Positions 25,452-37,890 of a DNA stretch of 64,000 nucleotides are shown here, piece by piece. The position numbers and the translations under genes were made by a program. The stretch covers positions 806,001-870,000 of the forward strand of contig VWZX01000934.1 in the NCBI GenBank assembly GCA_013399015.1, in the 5' to 3' direction. The stretch comes from Galbula dea (taxonomy: Eukaryota; Chordata; Aves; Piciformes; Galbulidae). The first letter of the stretch is position 1; the number at the start of each line of letters is the position of its first letter. Under the pieces are notes generated by a model. That model did not search any database, was not told where the DNA came from, and was given only the letters and a program-made list of their open reading frames with translations.

Positions 25452-26489
25452 AGGTTCCCCCTTTTTTTGGGTGTTATTTTGCTCTGAATGCCAAGGTGCC
25501 TTCTAGACACTGTCAGAAGCAATCAGGACTTTGATCACCCAGTGCCTCTGGGAAGAGATGCCACTTTGGAAAAGTCAGGATGTATTAAGATGGAAATTGT
25601 CAATAAATTACAGGCCTAGTGCTTGCCATGCCAGGACATGGAGAGGCAGAGACTGAAAACTGTCACTCGGGGACAATAACCTCTCTGCTTCTGGAGTGCC
25701 TAGCACAGGCTTTATGCAAAGTGAATGAAGTGTGGAGAGGAGAAAGGAGAAGCAGTGGGAACCAGGCTCCAGAAGCACATCTCCTCCCCAAGGTCTGTGG
25801 GTGGGAGGTGACACGTGGGGACCACAGGACCCCATCCGCTGCATCATGCTGGATTCCCATGGCCACATATCCCACAGGGCCAGGAGATGGCTGTAGAGAT
25901 GCCTCTGTCTCCTCCTCCCGTTGCAGCCTGAGGACAGCAGAGCTAAGCTCCCTTGAGGAGGAGTTCAGAGGTGGCTGCTGCATCCCACCCCTGGTCCATG
26001 TCTCTCCCTGCTTCCCAAGGCACTGATACCAGGGACACGTAGCTCCATCCTTCCCAGCTCTCCCAAACAGCATTTTACACTCACCACTTGCTCCTAAGTC
26101 CCCAGCAGTGGCAGCAGTGCAAGCAGAAGTCTGGAGGACACTCTGTCACCTTTCTGACTCTGGCCCATGGCCATTGTCTGGGAAGAAGCCTAATGGGTGT
26201 GCAGGCAGCCCTGGTCTCAGTCCCAGGTCACACTGATAGCACTGGGTTGGGGTTGCAGGTGATGGGAGCTGGGGTTCAGTGCTCGCTGCAGCCCCAGCAT
26301 GTGCCCTTGCAGTCCCTTCTGCCCCAGTCCCTTCCTCATCCCACCCCTGCTCCTGGAGCCTGCTTCATGTGAGCTGGGCTTCCAGTGCACACAGGGATGG
26401 GGTCATTTGCTCCAAATGTGGGGGGTGTCAGGTTAGTTTTAAAGCTGAACTGCCACCAGGTCAGTGTGCCCATTTGGTAAGTGCTGTGG

Positions 26490-26790
26490 GCAATATTGGG
26501 ATGTAATTTAATTAAGCTCTCCCCTTTTGATGGAGTTCAGGGAGCACTCCTGCACTGATTTTAGCACTTAGGCCTGCTTTAGCTTTACTCTCTGCACTCT
26601 TTTGCAACCCATGACATGTTGTTAATCTCTAGCAGTCAACAGTTTATTCATTTGCTGAGGACCACAGAAGTATATAATCAGTGGTTCATCAATCAAGGCT
26701 AAATCCAACAAATGTTCCAGGCAGGTACTGAGCATAAAATATACATGTGGCCTTGTAAGCAATTAATACACAGCAGAGCTGCTGGAGCTG
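26490..26790. other. AT-rich block, candidate conserved non-exonic element
   Basis: Includes GTAATTTAATTAAGC, GTATATAATCAGTGG and AGCAATTAATACACAG, with no recognisable transposon sequence and no coding frame. Confidence 0.3.
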
Positions 26791-27559
26791 AGCAGCAAAA
26801 CCAGGGAGCAGCACAAATCTCAAAGATTTCTGGTTCCTTTAATACCTAATCATCATCTGTTACCAGTTCCTTCATGCCCTTAGTACAGCTTCCAGGAATT
26901 GGGCAAGGACTGGAGACACATTTATCTTCAGGCTTTTCAGTGCCTGGGCTCTGCCATTACCTAATTGTTTGGCCTTAAAAGGACTTGGTTAAAATGTCAA
27001 GGGTGGTTTGCTTGCAGATGGTGGTGGAATATCTCTGAGGTCAGTCTCCTTGTGCTTTCTCCTTGGCAGAAAGGAGGATGTTGCTTTCCTTGATTAAAGT
27101 CCTGCATACAAGGTGCTCCCTGGCAGACCCCAGAGGCTCTGCAGTGGGGGGGACACAGCTCCCCAGCTTTCATCCCAGACTTCCCCTGGGGCCCTTTTTG
27201 CTCCTCATCTCATGGCTTTTCTGTTGTTTTTACCTGTACCCAGTAGGTGGCATTAGTGCATTAAGGTTTTCTGCAGTTTTTTTCTTATCGGAGGCTTTTT
27301 TTTGTTGAGGTGGTTTTGGGAAGTGGGAGCTACAGCCTTGCTGAGACCTTGGCACTGCTTAACTGGAGCCTTGCTCTGAGCCCCACCTTGCAATGTAACA
27401 AAACAATCTCCAGGATTCAGAAAACCTCTTTCCATCCTGTTTTTTTCCTTGTTGCACCCTAGAACTGGGTGAAGCCACAGGTAATTGCCAAGAAACCAAA
27501 ATCCCAGTGAGCTTCTCTAAATCTGGTGTTAAGATCTTCTCAGTGCTGAGCAATAGCCA

Positions 27560-27868
27560 AAGGGTGAGGGACAGAGGCTGGGGCCAGACTCTGCTCGGTG
27601 CTGTTCAGTGAAGGGCCAAGGGGCACTGGGCACAAACTGGAAGCCAGGAGGTTCCACCTAAACAGGAGGAGAAACTTTGCTGTGAGGGTGCCAGAGCCCT
27701 GGCCCAGGCTGCCCAGAGAGGCTGTGGAGTCTCCTTCTGAGGAGAGATTCCAAAGGCAGCTGGAGGTGATCCTGGGCAACCTGCTGTGGGTGATCTGCTG
27801 GAGCAGGGAGGTTGGACTAGATGATCCCCAGAGGGCTCTTCCAACCCCAACCATGCTGGGATTCTGTG
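27560..27868 (+). mobile_element. CR1 LINE fragment, sense
   Basis: This is the partner of the copy at 21375-21676, sharing CAAACTGGAAGCCAGGAGGT and GATTCCAAAGGCAGCTGGAG and ending GGGATTCTGTGG. It is 5'-truncated. Confidence 0.87.
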
Positions 27869-28719
27869 GGGCTCTGCTCTGCACATTGAGCCCAGTCTGT
27901 GTTTCATGCCATCTTGCAGGGATCCCAGCAAAGCAGGGAAAACCATGCTGGAGGAATAAGTCAGATTATTGTGAGTAAAGGAATATATCACTGATACCTC
28001 CTACTGGCACAGTGGTAGCTGCTCAGCCTGGAGGGAAGATGTTGAAGGAAGGAAAGAGGCTTAACCTTCATGTGTTGGTGATTTATAATTTGAGATGAAA
28101 ACCTGTGAATTGGCCCTGAGGGACTGAAGGAAACACCTGTAATGTGGCTTAAATTCAGGTTTCCCCACCTGTCTTTCAGCTCAGTTTGGCTCACTGATGC
28201 CAGTTCTCTTGACCACCCAGGGAGAAGGTGAGTTGCTTCCATCTGCTGCCCCAGGGCCATGCCTGCTTGCACACCCCAGCAAGGAAGGATTAGAGCCCTG
28301 TGGGAGTAAGATGGGTAATGTTGGGGGTTTTTTTCCAAGGGAAGTGAGCTTTGTTCTTAGCAGGTAAGCTGGGTGAGGAGGTGGTCAGTCCCCCTCCAGT
28401 GCATCCTCAGCACTGCTACAGGAAGAGGCAGCAGTGTGCAGTGAAGGTGGGTGCCTGAGCCTTGTGGTCCCTCTCAGGATGGGACCTCCTGGAGAAGCAG
28501 GAAGGCATCAGCTGGGGGTGAAGAAGGCAGCTCAAGGTCACACACCAAGGTAGCAGCAGAATTAGATCCTTCGTTTCTCTGCTGCACGAGCAGCTTCCCC
28601 TCAGCAGTATGGCAAGAGGTGGATGCAGGTGGGGTGGTGTGATGGTTCTGCAACATCTGCCTGCAGATGCCAGTGAGTTAGTCTTCTAGGCTTTCTGGTT
28701 CCATGGAGGCCAAAGATGT

Positions 28720-28921
28720 TGCAGGTATTAGGACAAATTTCTTCCCCAAAAGGGTTGTCAAGCCCTGGAACAGGTTACCTAGGGAAGGGGTGGAGTTGCC
28801 GTCGCTGGAAGGGTTTAGAAGACATGTAGATGTGGTGCTGAGGGACATGGTTTGGACATGGCAGTGTTGGTTAACAGTTGGACTTGATCTTAAAGGTCTT
28901 TTCCAACCTAAATGATTCTCT
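28720..28921 (+). mobile_element. CR1 LINE fragment, sense
   Basis: Contains TTCCCCAAAAGGGTTGTCAA, GATGTGGTGCTGAGGGACAT and CTTTTCCAACCTAAATGATT. About 200 bases of the 3' end remain. Confidence 0.83.
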
Positions 28922-31900
28922 GGATGTGGAGAGGATCACAGCATGGCTGTGCTCCAGGATCTGGCCCACCCTGGGAGAGGTGTTGGCAAGAGGTAGGAGA
29001 GCCCAGGCAGCAGGTGCTGCTGTTCTGCACAGATGTGAAGTCCTGCTGATCCTCACCATCTCCCTGCTCAGAGACTCTGATTCCTCTAGCCCAGATTTAT
29101 TTATCATTTGAGTGAGGAAAAACAGAAGTATAGTTTCCCTAGGAGAGCAGTGTGAACTGTTCCCTCCCATGATCATGGGCTCAGCCTGTCAGGCAGGAGG
29201 GAGTTTGGCTGGCTCAGCAGTGTGCAGAATTAGAGATGTTTTGGATCAGAACTGAAGGAGCAGGGCAGTGGCTACTGCTCTGGCCTCCTCCTTCCAGCAG
29301 AAGGCACCCAGGGGAGTGGGGAGGTGCTTTGGAATTAAGTGGATGATGCTGAGAACTGATATTGTTGTGGGGAATTGGGGTTGTTGGGGAGTTTCAGCCC
29401 AAACCAACATGCTGTGCAGAAACCTTGCCCATATGTGAAGATTCCAAAATATTGTGGTTCAGAACATCTCCTTCCTAGGAAGGAGAGGGAAATGTTTAAT
29501 TCCCACATTATCATCTGGAGTTTTATGTTATATATATAGTGTTATTCCAGGGTACAGCCTGAAATAAAAACAAAATGAGGCAGTGGAAACCAAAACATTT
29601 CAACCTTGTCAAAACTAAATGCTCTGCTCATTTCCCACTGAATTTTGAGAGGTAATGGATGGAATCCCACAAAGCACTTAAGCTTCATCAAATCTGCATT
29701 CTTCTGACAGACAATTGTTCATTGAAAAATAAAACCTCATCTGTCCCAGCCTTAGGAGGCACCTAGATAGTTATGGCAGAGATGCAGACACAAAGGAGGG
29801 TGGTGGGGAGGAACCCATTCTCTCCTAATCCCTTTCAAGTGGAGCTGGCTCCTTGAAGCAGAAGGTGACTCCTTAGGCATGTTATGGTTGGAAGCAGAAG
29901 ATCCCTGAGCTCAACAGCCAGCCCTACTCCCAAGGAGCCTGTGGGTTTGGATTTATCTCATTCAGCCAGATAACTACCTTTGATGGCAATGGGATTTGAG
30001 GAAAAGAGAAGCAAAGGATGAGCAAAGCCCCTGGGGTCACAAAGCAGCCATGGCAGGGAGTGGAGGGGCAGGTGGGGACCTCACTGCCCACCCACCTTTG
30101 CTGTGGGTGCTGCAGAAGAGGTTTGCACCATGCCAGTGAGCAGTGGCCAAAGGTGAAAGCAAGTGGAATGGTTCAGGAAGCACCAAGGTGAGCTGGAGGT
30201 CTCTGCCTGCCCTGGGAAGAGGTGGTTTGGGTGATAAGAGCCCCATTTTGTCCAGCATTGGCTTTTTCAGTGGAGGGCTTGTCTGGCATCAGCCCTTGCT
30301 CCTCTGCTCCCCAGTGCTGGGATGCTCTGGGTGTTGTGGCTACAGATGGGTTGAGTCTTTGGGGTTGGGTTGGGCTGTAGGGTTTGGCATGTAGCACTGT
30401 GGCTGAGCTGTGCCTGGGTGTCAGGTGGGGCAGGAGTTGAAACTCTGCTCTCCTGAAGGTTTTGGGAAGTGTGGCTAGGAAGGGAAATGCCCCCATGGGT
30501 AGGAAATGCCAGTGCCCCCCAGAATGGGCTGTGAGTGGCTCCTGGAAGGGGAAGCAGCTGGAGGATTTCTGCTAGCTTGGTTTCTGTGCTCCAGAAGCTG
30601 TGAACACTTATATCTGTGTGCATAGCATCCCACCAGCTGCTTGAAACCAGTCCATCCCACTTGGAATGGAGATGCAAAACACACAGAGTGGCTTGCCCAA
30701 GAGGGTCCATGCAAGAGCTTTGTGGTGGCCCTGGATGAGGAGACACTGCCTCAGTGCCTGGAGCTTTGGCCTCCTGTGTGAAGCCCCCAGCTCACAGTCT
30801 AGAGGGGACCAAGCTGAGGGGCATCAGCTATCACAGGGTGTGCTCAGGAGCCTGGAAGACAGATGGGTTTGATTTTCTGAGGCTAAAATAATGATTGATG
30901 ATCTTGAGAGGGAAAAGGAAGCAGGGGAAAAGGAGAGAAGGGAAAAAGAGTGGGAAGATAATGACTGTTATTTCAGAAACCAGCCCTAATGTTTCCCTCT
31001 GGGAAGGATGCTCCTGCACAATGGGGTGTTGGGGAGCATGGGGGGAAGCTGTGCTGCAGAAAGGATGAGGGTGAGGACCTCACTGCCCTGAGGAGGGAAG
31101 GCAGGGGTGGCCCTGGAGACAGGCTGCCTGGAGCTGGTGGGCACTTCAGTGACCAGCTTTTTAGCACCTTTACCAAAATATTAGGGAAGGAGGAGTAAAC
31201 CTTACCCAGAGAGAGTGGGCTGAGTATAGTCAGACTCTGGTCCTGCTGCTGCTGAGGAGCATTGGTCACCAGGGACCTTCTGGGCTAAGAAAGCAAAGGC
31301 AGAATAAGTTATTGAATGAATGTATATATTGTCTGTGTGTGTATAGATATGAACAGAGAGGAGTTTACTGCATTGGTATCATTTCTGAGCTCCAGCAAGC
31401 AAATAAAGTACATGCCAGTGCATAGTTTGGAGCTCATTAAAATGCTGGCACTTGCTTGTAGCTCAGCAGAGTCTCAGATTAATGTTTTTGTCTCATGCTG
31501 GAGAGGTTCCTCGGTGAGGAGTGAGGATGCCTGTAAACAAAGTGGGGTCATTAGGGCCTTTGGGCATTGTGTTCAGTGCCTCTGCAGTTCTGAGCCAACA
31601 TCAGCCTTTTTTTTGCAGCTTCAGGCCAGCAGTGCTGGGGATGCTGCATGAGGCTGGATCCTGGGTGTCACCTCTGGACCCATCCAGACATGGGGGTGTG
31701 GTACCCAGAGTGACACTGGGAGCAGGAGGTTGGTGGCAGCTTCCCTGTGTGGTTGGGAGGAGCCAGGCTTGTCTGCACCCAGAGCATCACCTCTGACACC
31801 CTGGGAAAGGAGGTCTCTCTGACAAAAAGGCTGCTGTTATGGAGAAGACAGCAGAGTGATAAAAAGGGCAGGTTGCTGTCTACAGAAATGCTTTACTACA

Positions 31901-32215
31901 TATTCTTTATACTTCATAATGAAAAAGAGGAGCTGAGAAACCCTGGCAGGCTGCTTGGACAGAGAGCTGCTGTCCTCTCATCTGGAGGATTCATGTCTGT
32001 AATGAGACTCTGGTTTTATTTCCAGTGACCCCCTGCCCCATCTCACTGCTAATGAGCTTTGTCAGTGAGAAAGGGGGGTAAAAATAAGGAGCTTTTGCTC
32101 CCTTAGAGAAGCAAAGGCTTGGCCAGGTCCTTATTTCCCTAGGACACAATCTTGCACAGCTTTTGGAGGATGCTTGCTTGCTTTCCCCTTGGGGATGTCC
32201 TCAGTTGCTCTGGCT

Positions 32216-32281
32216 GGGCTGAGGACAGTGGTGCTGGGCAGAGGAGCTGGGCTGAGGACAGTGGTGCTGGGCAGAGGAGCT
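32216..32281. repeat. Tandem duplicate, 33-bp unit, two identical copies
   Basis: Units at 32216-32248 and 32249-32281 both read GGGCTGAGGACAGTGGTGCT followed by GGGCAGAGGAGCT. A fragment of a third may follow. The copies are identical, suggesting recent slippage. Confidence 0.92.
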
Positions 32282-33671
32282 GAGCCCAGTCTTGATGGCA
32301 GGAGGCCACCCAGTGCCACACGCTGTGCCAGGGGAGACACAGGCATCCCATGTGGTTCTAAGCTGTGGCCCTGTACATCAGCAAGGCTGGCTCCTAGGGG
32401 TTGGGAGGGGGACAGCAGGCATGTGGCAGTGAGTCCTGGCAACTCTGCCACTCCATGTCACCTTGAGGTGTCATTTAAAAGGGGGGAAAAGGTTGCTTCT
32501 CCCAAACCCAGGTCAAAATAGCACTTTCTTGTTCAGCATCTCTAGTTCCCCTGTGGACTCAGAGTCTGTTTGCTGACTGCAGTGACAAAAATCAAGGCCT
32601 GGGTGGTGGCATGTCTTGCCAAAAATCAAGGCTCATCATGGCTGGGAGGGGACAAAGGGTGCCTGGCTGTGCCCACAGCCAGACCTTGCTGAGCTGCCAG
32701 TGGTTCCTCCTTTGCAAACCCCCCAACAGCAGCAGGGTCAGGGGGTTGGAGCTGGGGCTGGCTCACCTTTGGCCTGCAGGATCTGCATTCTCAGTGCTAA
32801 TGCACCAGATGACAAGAAACTGAAGTTTTCTTTTCCAGTCCCAAAAGCAATTTTCAGGGCTAGGAGTTGTCACAGAGAAACCAATTGACTCCTGTGTAGG
32901 CTGAGTAGATTTACAAGGCAGTGGAATTACATTTGTATGGCAACAACCTCTGCTTGACTTTTCAGAGCAGACCACGAGCTGCAGTCTCCTCCTACCTCCC
33001 TTTTCCTCTCTGTAGCATGGATTAAGTTCCAGACCTTCTTCCCAAGCTCTGAGATCCATGGGTGAAGGATGGTCTGGGAGTTGGGAGTTCCCAAGCAGTG
33101 CAAGTCTAACATGACAAACCACAAACAGCTTTCTCTGTCAAACAGCTGACTAGCAGTTTGCAGGATTCCTTTGCCTCCCTGGCTAAATGGATCCATCCTG
33201 TATCTGGATGAGGTGGTTGGCTGGGGGCTGTTGGGACACCAAGTCTTGCCAGCTTTGGTCCCACTGGGGAGGAACATGTCAGCCATGATCACCAAAACAG
33301 AGCTATTGCCTGAGTTGCTTATTGATTTTCTCATCATTTTCTGCTTCCCAGCCCTGTGTCACTGCCAAGGCAGATCACAAATTGAACAGCAGCTGAATTG
33401 ATGGGGGATTGATTATAACTCACCAGAATTATTGGGTCTCTGCTGCCCAAGCCAGACAAATCAATGTCAGCAATAACTGATCTGGTCCTTTGTAAAAGCC
33501 CAGCAAAGGCAGAACAAGTGCTGGTCTCCTAAGTCCACCCAAGAGCCCAGAGCAGAGCTTCAGCACAGCTCAGGGAGTTGGGATTAGCACAAGCCAGCTT
33601 TTTCCTGGGTCATTTCTGATTGCTGTGGACAAGAACACAGGTGCACCCTTTAGTTTTCAGAGGTGCATAGA

Positions 33672-33921
33672 GCCACAGTATTGCTTTGATTGGAAGAGAC
33701 CTTTAAGATCAAGTCCAATTGTTAACCAGCACTGCCATGTCACCACTAAACCATGTCCCTCAGCACCACATCTAGTATTTGAAACCCCTCCAGGGATGGG
33801 AACTCCACCATTGCCCTGGGCAGCCTGGGACAGGACTTGACAACCCTTTTGGGGAAGAAACTGCTCCTCATGTCTAACCTAAACCTCCCCTGGTGAGGCC
33901 ATTTCTTCTTGTCCTGTCACC
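33672..33921 (-). mobile_element. CR1 LINE fragment, antisense
   Basis: The reversed CR1 reads TGGAAGAGACCTTTAAGATC, CACTAAACCATGTCCCTCAG and CTTGACAACCCTTTTGGGGA. It is of the same subfamily as the sense copy at 28720. Confidence 0.85.
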
Positions 33922-35149
33922 CAGCTCTGTTCTGTTGGTGAGACATTCTGATTGCAAATCCTCTGCTCCAGGGGCAGGGAGAGCTGCAATGAAGTTTCAT
34001 TGTGCCCAGGAGTTGTTCCATCCACCTTTTCATCCCTGCAAACCCCTCCCTGCAGGGGCTAGGTGTTGCCTCTCCTGCCTGCTGGGTTTGCTGGCTGGCA
34101 CTGGTGGCAGAGCTTGCTGGTCCCCCTGGCTTTCTGACCCTTTGCCCACCCCCAGCCCCACCAGGCAGGGACACCAACACCTCCTGTGTTTTGTGTGTTG
34201 GCTCCCAAAGCTTTCTGTCGTTGGAGAGCTGCTTGCTGTCACACTGCAGCTGACTGGAGAGCATCTCCATGCCAGGGGAGGGTGCAGAGGGGATGGTGCT
34301 GGCTGGTGCAGATTTTGTGCTGAGCTATTTGCCTGCAATAATGAATGCATATTAGGATGTCTAATTACACACAGAAAGGAAACATGTTTTGTGGTGATTA
34401 AAAGCCCAGACTGGAAGAATATCCCAAGGATATCTTCATATCCTTGAGCAAAGGATGGCTAAGGGAGGGAGGGCTTTGGGGACCTGCTCACCCAGTCCTG
34501 GGGGAAAGAGCCATCATCTTCCTCTGCAGGCTGGGGAAGGTGCTGAGCTCAGCACATGGATCAGTGCCAGGGTGAGAGTCCCAAGTGACAGCTCAGAAAA
34601 GCTGTGACTGATCCCCTGGCTGTCATCCTGTAGCTCCTGCTGACCTAAGGTTCTATCCAGTTGCCTTCAGCACCCTGAAAGGTCTCTCAGGAGCTCCAGA
34701 GCTCCTCACCCCCATCAGTGTGGGGAGAGCAGCAGAGAGGTGGAGGCAGTGCTGTGCAGAAGATGCTGTTAGCAGGCAGCCCTGGTGTCCTCCAGGGAGA
34801 GGACATTTCTGCCAGCTTGCAGACCTCTTCTTCATACAGTGGGGCCCTCAGACATGGAAGAGACCACAGGAGAGAAGTGTTGTATCTGCAGATTCACAAC
34901 CACACTTCTGACCCTGCTTCCCAGGCAGCTCAGCAGTGAAAAGCACAGATTGTTCTAGGTGTCTTCTCCTCCTTCATATTTATTCTGTATATGCAGCCAG
35001 AAAGCTGCCTCTTCCCATGTCTTCTGCTGCTTTGTGCCTAGGCAGGGCTACTGTTTCCCAGGCTGTCTCCCTGAGACTCTGCCTGTGCCCTGCCTGCTCT
35101 TCAGACTTGGGCAGCAGCCTGTTTCAGAGCTCTTTGCTGCCAGTGTAGC

Positions 35150-35452
35150 ATCATGGAATGCTTTGGGTTGGAAGGGACCTCTAAAGGTGGTGGAGTCCAA
35201 CCTCCCCACAGTCAGCAGGGACATCTTCAGCTACAGCAGCTTACTACTCACAGCTCCATCCAACCTAACCTGGAATGCCTCCAGGGATGGGACATCTTCC
35301 ACCTCTCTGGGCAACCTGGGCCAGAGTCTCACCACCCTCAGTGTCAAAACAATTCTTCCTTATAGTCTAGTCTGAAACTCCTCTCCTTTGCTTTAGAATC
35401 ATCAGCCCTTGTCCTAATGTCTTTTGCCTACAAAAGCCTCATGGCTCTCTCT
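35150..35452 (-). mobile_element. CR1 LINE fragment, antisense
   Basis: The reversed CR1 shows TTTGGGTTGGAAGGGACCTC, CTCTGGGCAACCTGGGCCAG and CACCACCCTCAGTGT, then fades near CTACAAAAGCCTC. Confidence 0.85.
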
Positions 35453-35839
35453 CACCCTTCCCCTGCTTCCCCTTTCCCACCTTATCTGGTGCCTGCAAGG
35501 AAGGTGCTGAGTTTTGCAAGGTCCCCAAGCTTTGGAGCTGAGGGCACAGGAGCCAGGGAGGTATCTGAGGGTTGATAGGCACAGAGATGCCAGAGACATT
35601 GTGGCTGCTGCAGACAGCAGAAGCTGCTTTGATGCTGCTGCCATGGGGAAATGGCACAGGGTTTCTAGGAGGTGGAGAGCAACTTCTCCTTGCTCAGGTG
35701 GGGTGGGCCAGGACTCCCTGAAGCACCTTTCTGTCTGCAGGCAGTTTGCTTCTTGAGCAGCCAGGAGCGAGCAAGGCTCAGCAGCCTGGCTCCTGTTGGG
35801 ATCCAAGCAGTGCCAGAGAGCACAGGGCCCAGGGTCTCC

Positions 35840-36190
35840 TGAACTTTTATTAATATGTACAGCATTTTGCTCACAGGGAAAATTGATTTTCTTCTTTAAG
35901 CATGAAGTATAGTGGTTTTATAACCTTTCTTCTGTTTGACAGAGGCCATTTATAACCTGCCTTCATCCCTACCTGTATGAGCTCCAGTCTAACTCATCTT
36001 CAAGAAATTCCATAATGCATTTTTAATTGTGAGCTGCTCCTAGGCAAGATTTATTTATTTTTTCAAGGACTGGCCTTTTTGTTGTTGTTTGTGTGCCTGT
36101 GTGTTTGGCAAAAAGGAATATATAATGCAAGTGAAGAGAAAAGTGCTTTAATCTGGGTGACAGTTTATTGATGGCATTTGCTGCCTGCTG
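35840..36190. other. AT-rich block, candidate conserved non-exonic element
   Basis: Low-GC sequence with TTTTATTAATATGTAC, ATTTATTTATTTTTTC and ATATATAATGCAAGTG, lying between repeats and ahead of the exon at 36991. Confidence 0.3.
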
Positions 36191-36300
36191 GCTTTTATCT
36201 TTAGGGACAAAGAAAGCCAGCTGGGACACTGGGATTAAACCCAGAGCCAGATCTCCAGCTTGAGGGAGTTGTTCCCTTGGCTGTACAAAACTGATGAGCA

Positions 36301-36420
36301 TGGGCTGTGATCCTGCTCTCCTCCAGACCTGGTCCCTCCATGAGCTGTGATCCTGCCCTCCTCCAGACCTGGTCCCACCATGGGCTGTGATCCTGTCCTC
36401 CCCCAGACCTGGTCCCACCA
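36301..36420. repeat. Tandem repeat, 40-bp unit, three copies
   Basis: Units at 36301-36340, 36341-36380 and 36381-36420 each start TGNGCTGTGATCCTG and end CCAGACCTGGTCCCNCCA, with the first eight bases of a fourth after them. The array ends about 570 bases before an ASTN2 exon. Because 40 is not a multiple of three and the unit lacks minus-strand stops, it keeps three minus-strand frames open. Confidence 0.95.
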
Positions 36421-36990
36421 TGGGCTGTTCCTGTTGCCAGCTGCCTCCTCCCATGCAAGGCAGCAGGATACTGCTGGAGATGATGCTGAGGCCACATTTG
36501 CTGGCCTGCCTGGCATAAGTGGAGATGGTTTTCTGGGCTGGTCCCAGGTGTGGAGATGTTCTTCCTGGGTTGCACTGTACCCCTCTGCATCTCAGAGGAA
36601 CAGGTAACAAGCACAGAGGGTTTCTCCAGCCCTCTGTGGAGTGGGTTGTCATGCTCTGCTCCACGCTGGCTTGAGGCTTCATCACTGTGGCATTCTGCTG
36701 CCTCAAGGATTTCACCCTCCTCCAGAGGGAGGATGTGGAGCAAGGCTTTCACAGCAGATCAAGTCCTTGCCCCTTCCCTAAAGGCTGTGCAAGGGGATGC
36801 AGGGCCCTTGGGGCTGCCCCATCCATCCCTCAGGATGAACTCCTCTCCTTTTGCTGGAGACAGAGTTCAGCAGCAGTGCCTCTTGGGGGGGGGGCTATGC
36901 CCTGGGAGGGCACCCCTGAGGCTGTGCTCCATGCTCCAAGGGAGATGAGGACACACAGGTGACCTTGCCACACCCCATCTCTCCCTGCAG

Positions 36991-37157
36991 TGCCCCGAGG
37001 ATCTCCGACCCATGAAGGATGGCACCGGTTGCTACGACTACTCCAAAGGCATTGACTGCTCCGACGGCTTCAACGGCGGCTGCGAGCAGCTCTGCCTCCA
37101 GCAGACCCTCCCTCTACCCCACGACCCCTCATCCAGCACCATCTTCATGTTCTGTGG
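36991..37157 (+). CDS. ASTN2: ASTN2 internal exon, second EGF-like module
   Basis: This 167-base exon is preceded by CTCTCCCTGCAG and followed by donor GTGAGT at 37158. It enters in phase 0 and ends after two bases of a glycine codon. The product begins CPEDLRPMKDGTGCYDYSKG and continues into DCSDGFNGGCEQLC, a cysteine-rich EGF-like module seen in both astrotactins. It then runs through a proline- and serine-containing linker to FMFCG. The module closes in the next exon with CVEEYKLAPDGKSC. The sequence is close to my memory of mammalian ASTN2, differing at a few linker residues. A 17-unit minisatellite begins about 110 bases after the donor, and a 40-bp triplicate ends about 570 bases before the acceptor, so the exon sits between two unstable repeats. 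Confidence 0.93.
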
Positions 37158-37265
37158 GTGAGTGACCCCAAGGACTGCTGCATCTCCCACGAGCAGATAA
37201 ATAACCCATGTTTTCCATCCCTGCCACCCCTCCTGTGCCACCCGTCCCCAAACTGGTGTGCTCGG

Positions 37266-37890
37266 GGAGGGAGCTGGGTGCCCAAAGTAGAAGGCTGGTT
37301 ATGGAGCTGAGGGAGCTGGGTGCCCAAGGAAAAGCTGTTTCTGGAGCTGAGGGAGCTGTGTGCCCAAGAAAAGGCTCTTTATGGAGCTGAGAGCCCAAGG
37401 AAAGCCTGTTTCTGGAGCTGAGGGAGCTGGGTGCCCAAGGAAAAGCTGTTTCTGGAGCTTTGTGCCCAAGAAAAGGCTGTTTCTGGAGCTGAGGGAGCTG
37501 GGTGCCCAAGGAAAAGCTGTTTCTGGAGCTGAGGGAGCTGGGTGCCCAAGAAAAGGCTCTTTATGGAGCTGAGAGCCCAAGGAAAGGCCGCTTCTGGAGC
37601 TGAGGGAGCTGGGTGCCCAAGGAAAGGCTGTTTATGGAGCTTTGTGCCCAAGAAAAGGCTGTTTCTGGAGCTGAGGGAGCTGGGTGCCCAAGGAAAGGCT
37701 GTTTATGGAACTTTGTGCCCAAGGAAAGGCTGTTTCTGGAGCTGAGGGAGCTGGGTGCCCAAGAAAAGGCTGTTGAGGGAGCTGGGTGCTCAAGGAAAGG
37801 CTGTTGATGGAGCTGAGGGAGCTGAGAGCCCAAGGAAATGCTAGTTCTGGAGCTGAGGGAGCTGTGTGTCCAAGGAAAGGCTGTTTATGG
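37266..37890. repeat. Minisatellite, mixed 40- and 31-bp units, about 17 copies, with 182-bp higher-order repeat
   Basis: Long units read GAGCTGAGGGAGCTGGGTGC followed by CCAAGGAAAGGCTGTTTNTG (40 bases); short ones lack nine bases (31). From 37304 the order is long, long, short, long, short (182 bases), and it recurs at 37486-37667 with the same variants at the same places. The array then becomes irregular. It begins about 110 bases after an ASTN2 donor. No product is implied by the long open frames through it. Confidence 0.95.

Larger units (their letters stand above)
24303..36990 (+). other. ASTN2: ASTN2 intron, 12.7 kb
   Basis: This intron runs from donor GTAGGT to the CTGCAG acceptor. 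The first 180 bases keep the CpG richness of the exon before it. It contains CR1 fragments at about 27560, 28725, 33672 and 35150, a G-run cluster at 25429-25451, a 33-bp duplicate at 32216-32281, a 40-bp triplicate at 36301-36420, and AT-rich blocks near 26490-26790, 29500-29760 and 35840-36190. I see no exon, RNA gene or retained pseudogene. Its phase (0) joins valine to cysteine across exons. Confidence 0.85.

Noticed and set aside
36023..36715. Long minus-strand open frame of 230 codons
   Set aside because: It runs through the 40-bp triplicate, which lacks minus-strand stops. Two further minus-strand frames are open over the same repeat, and the product is low complexity with no known domain.
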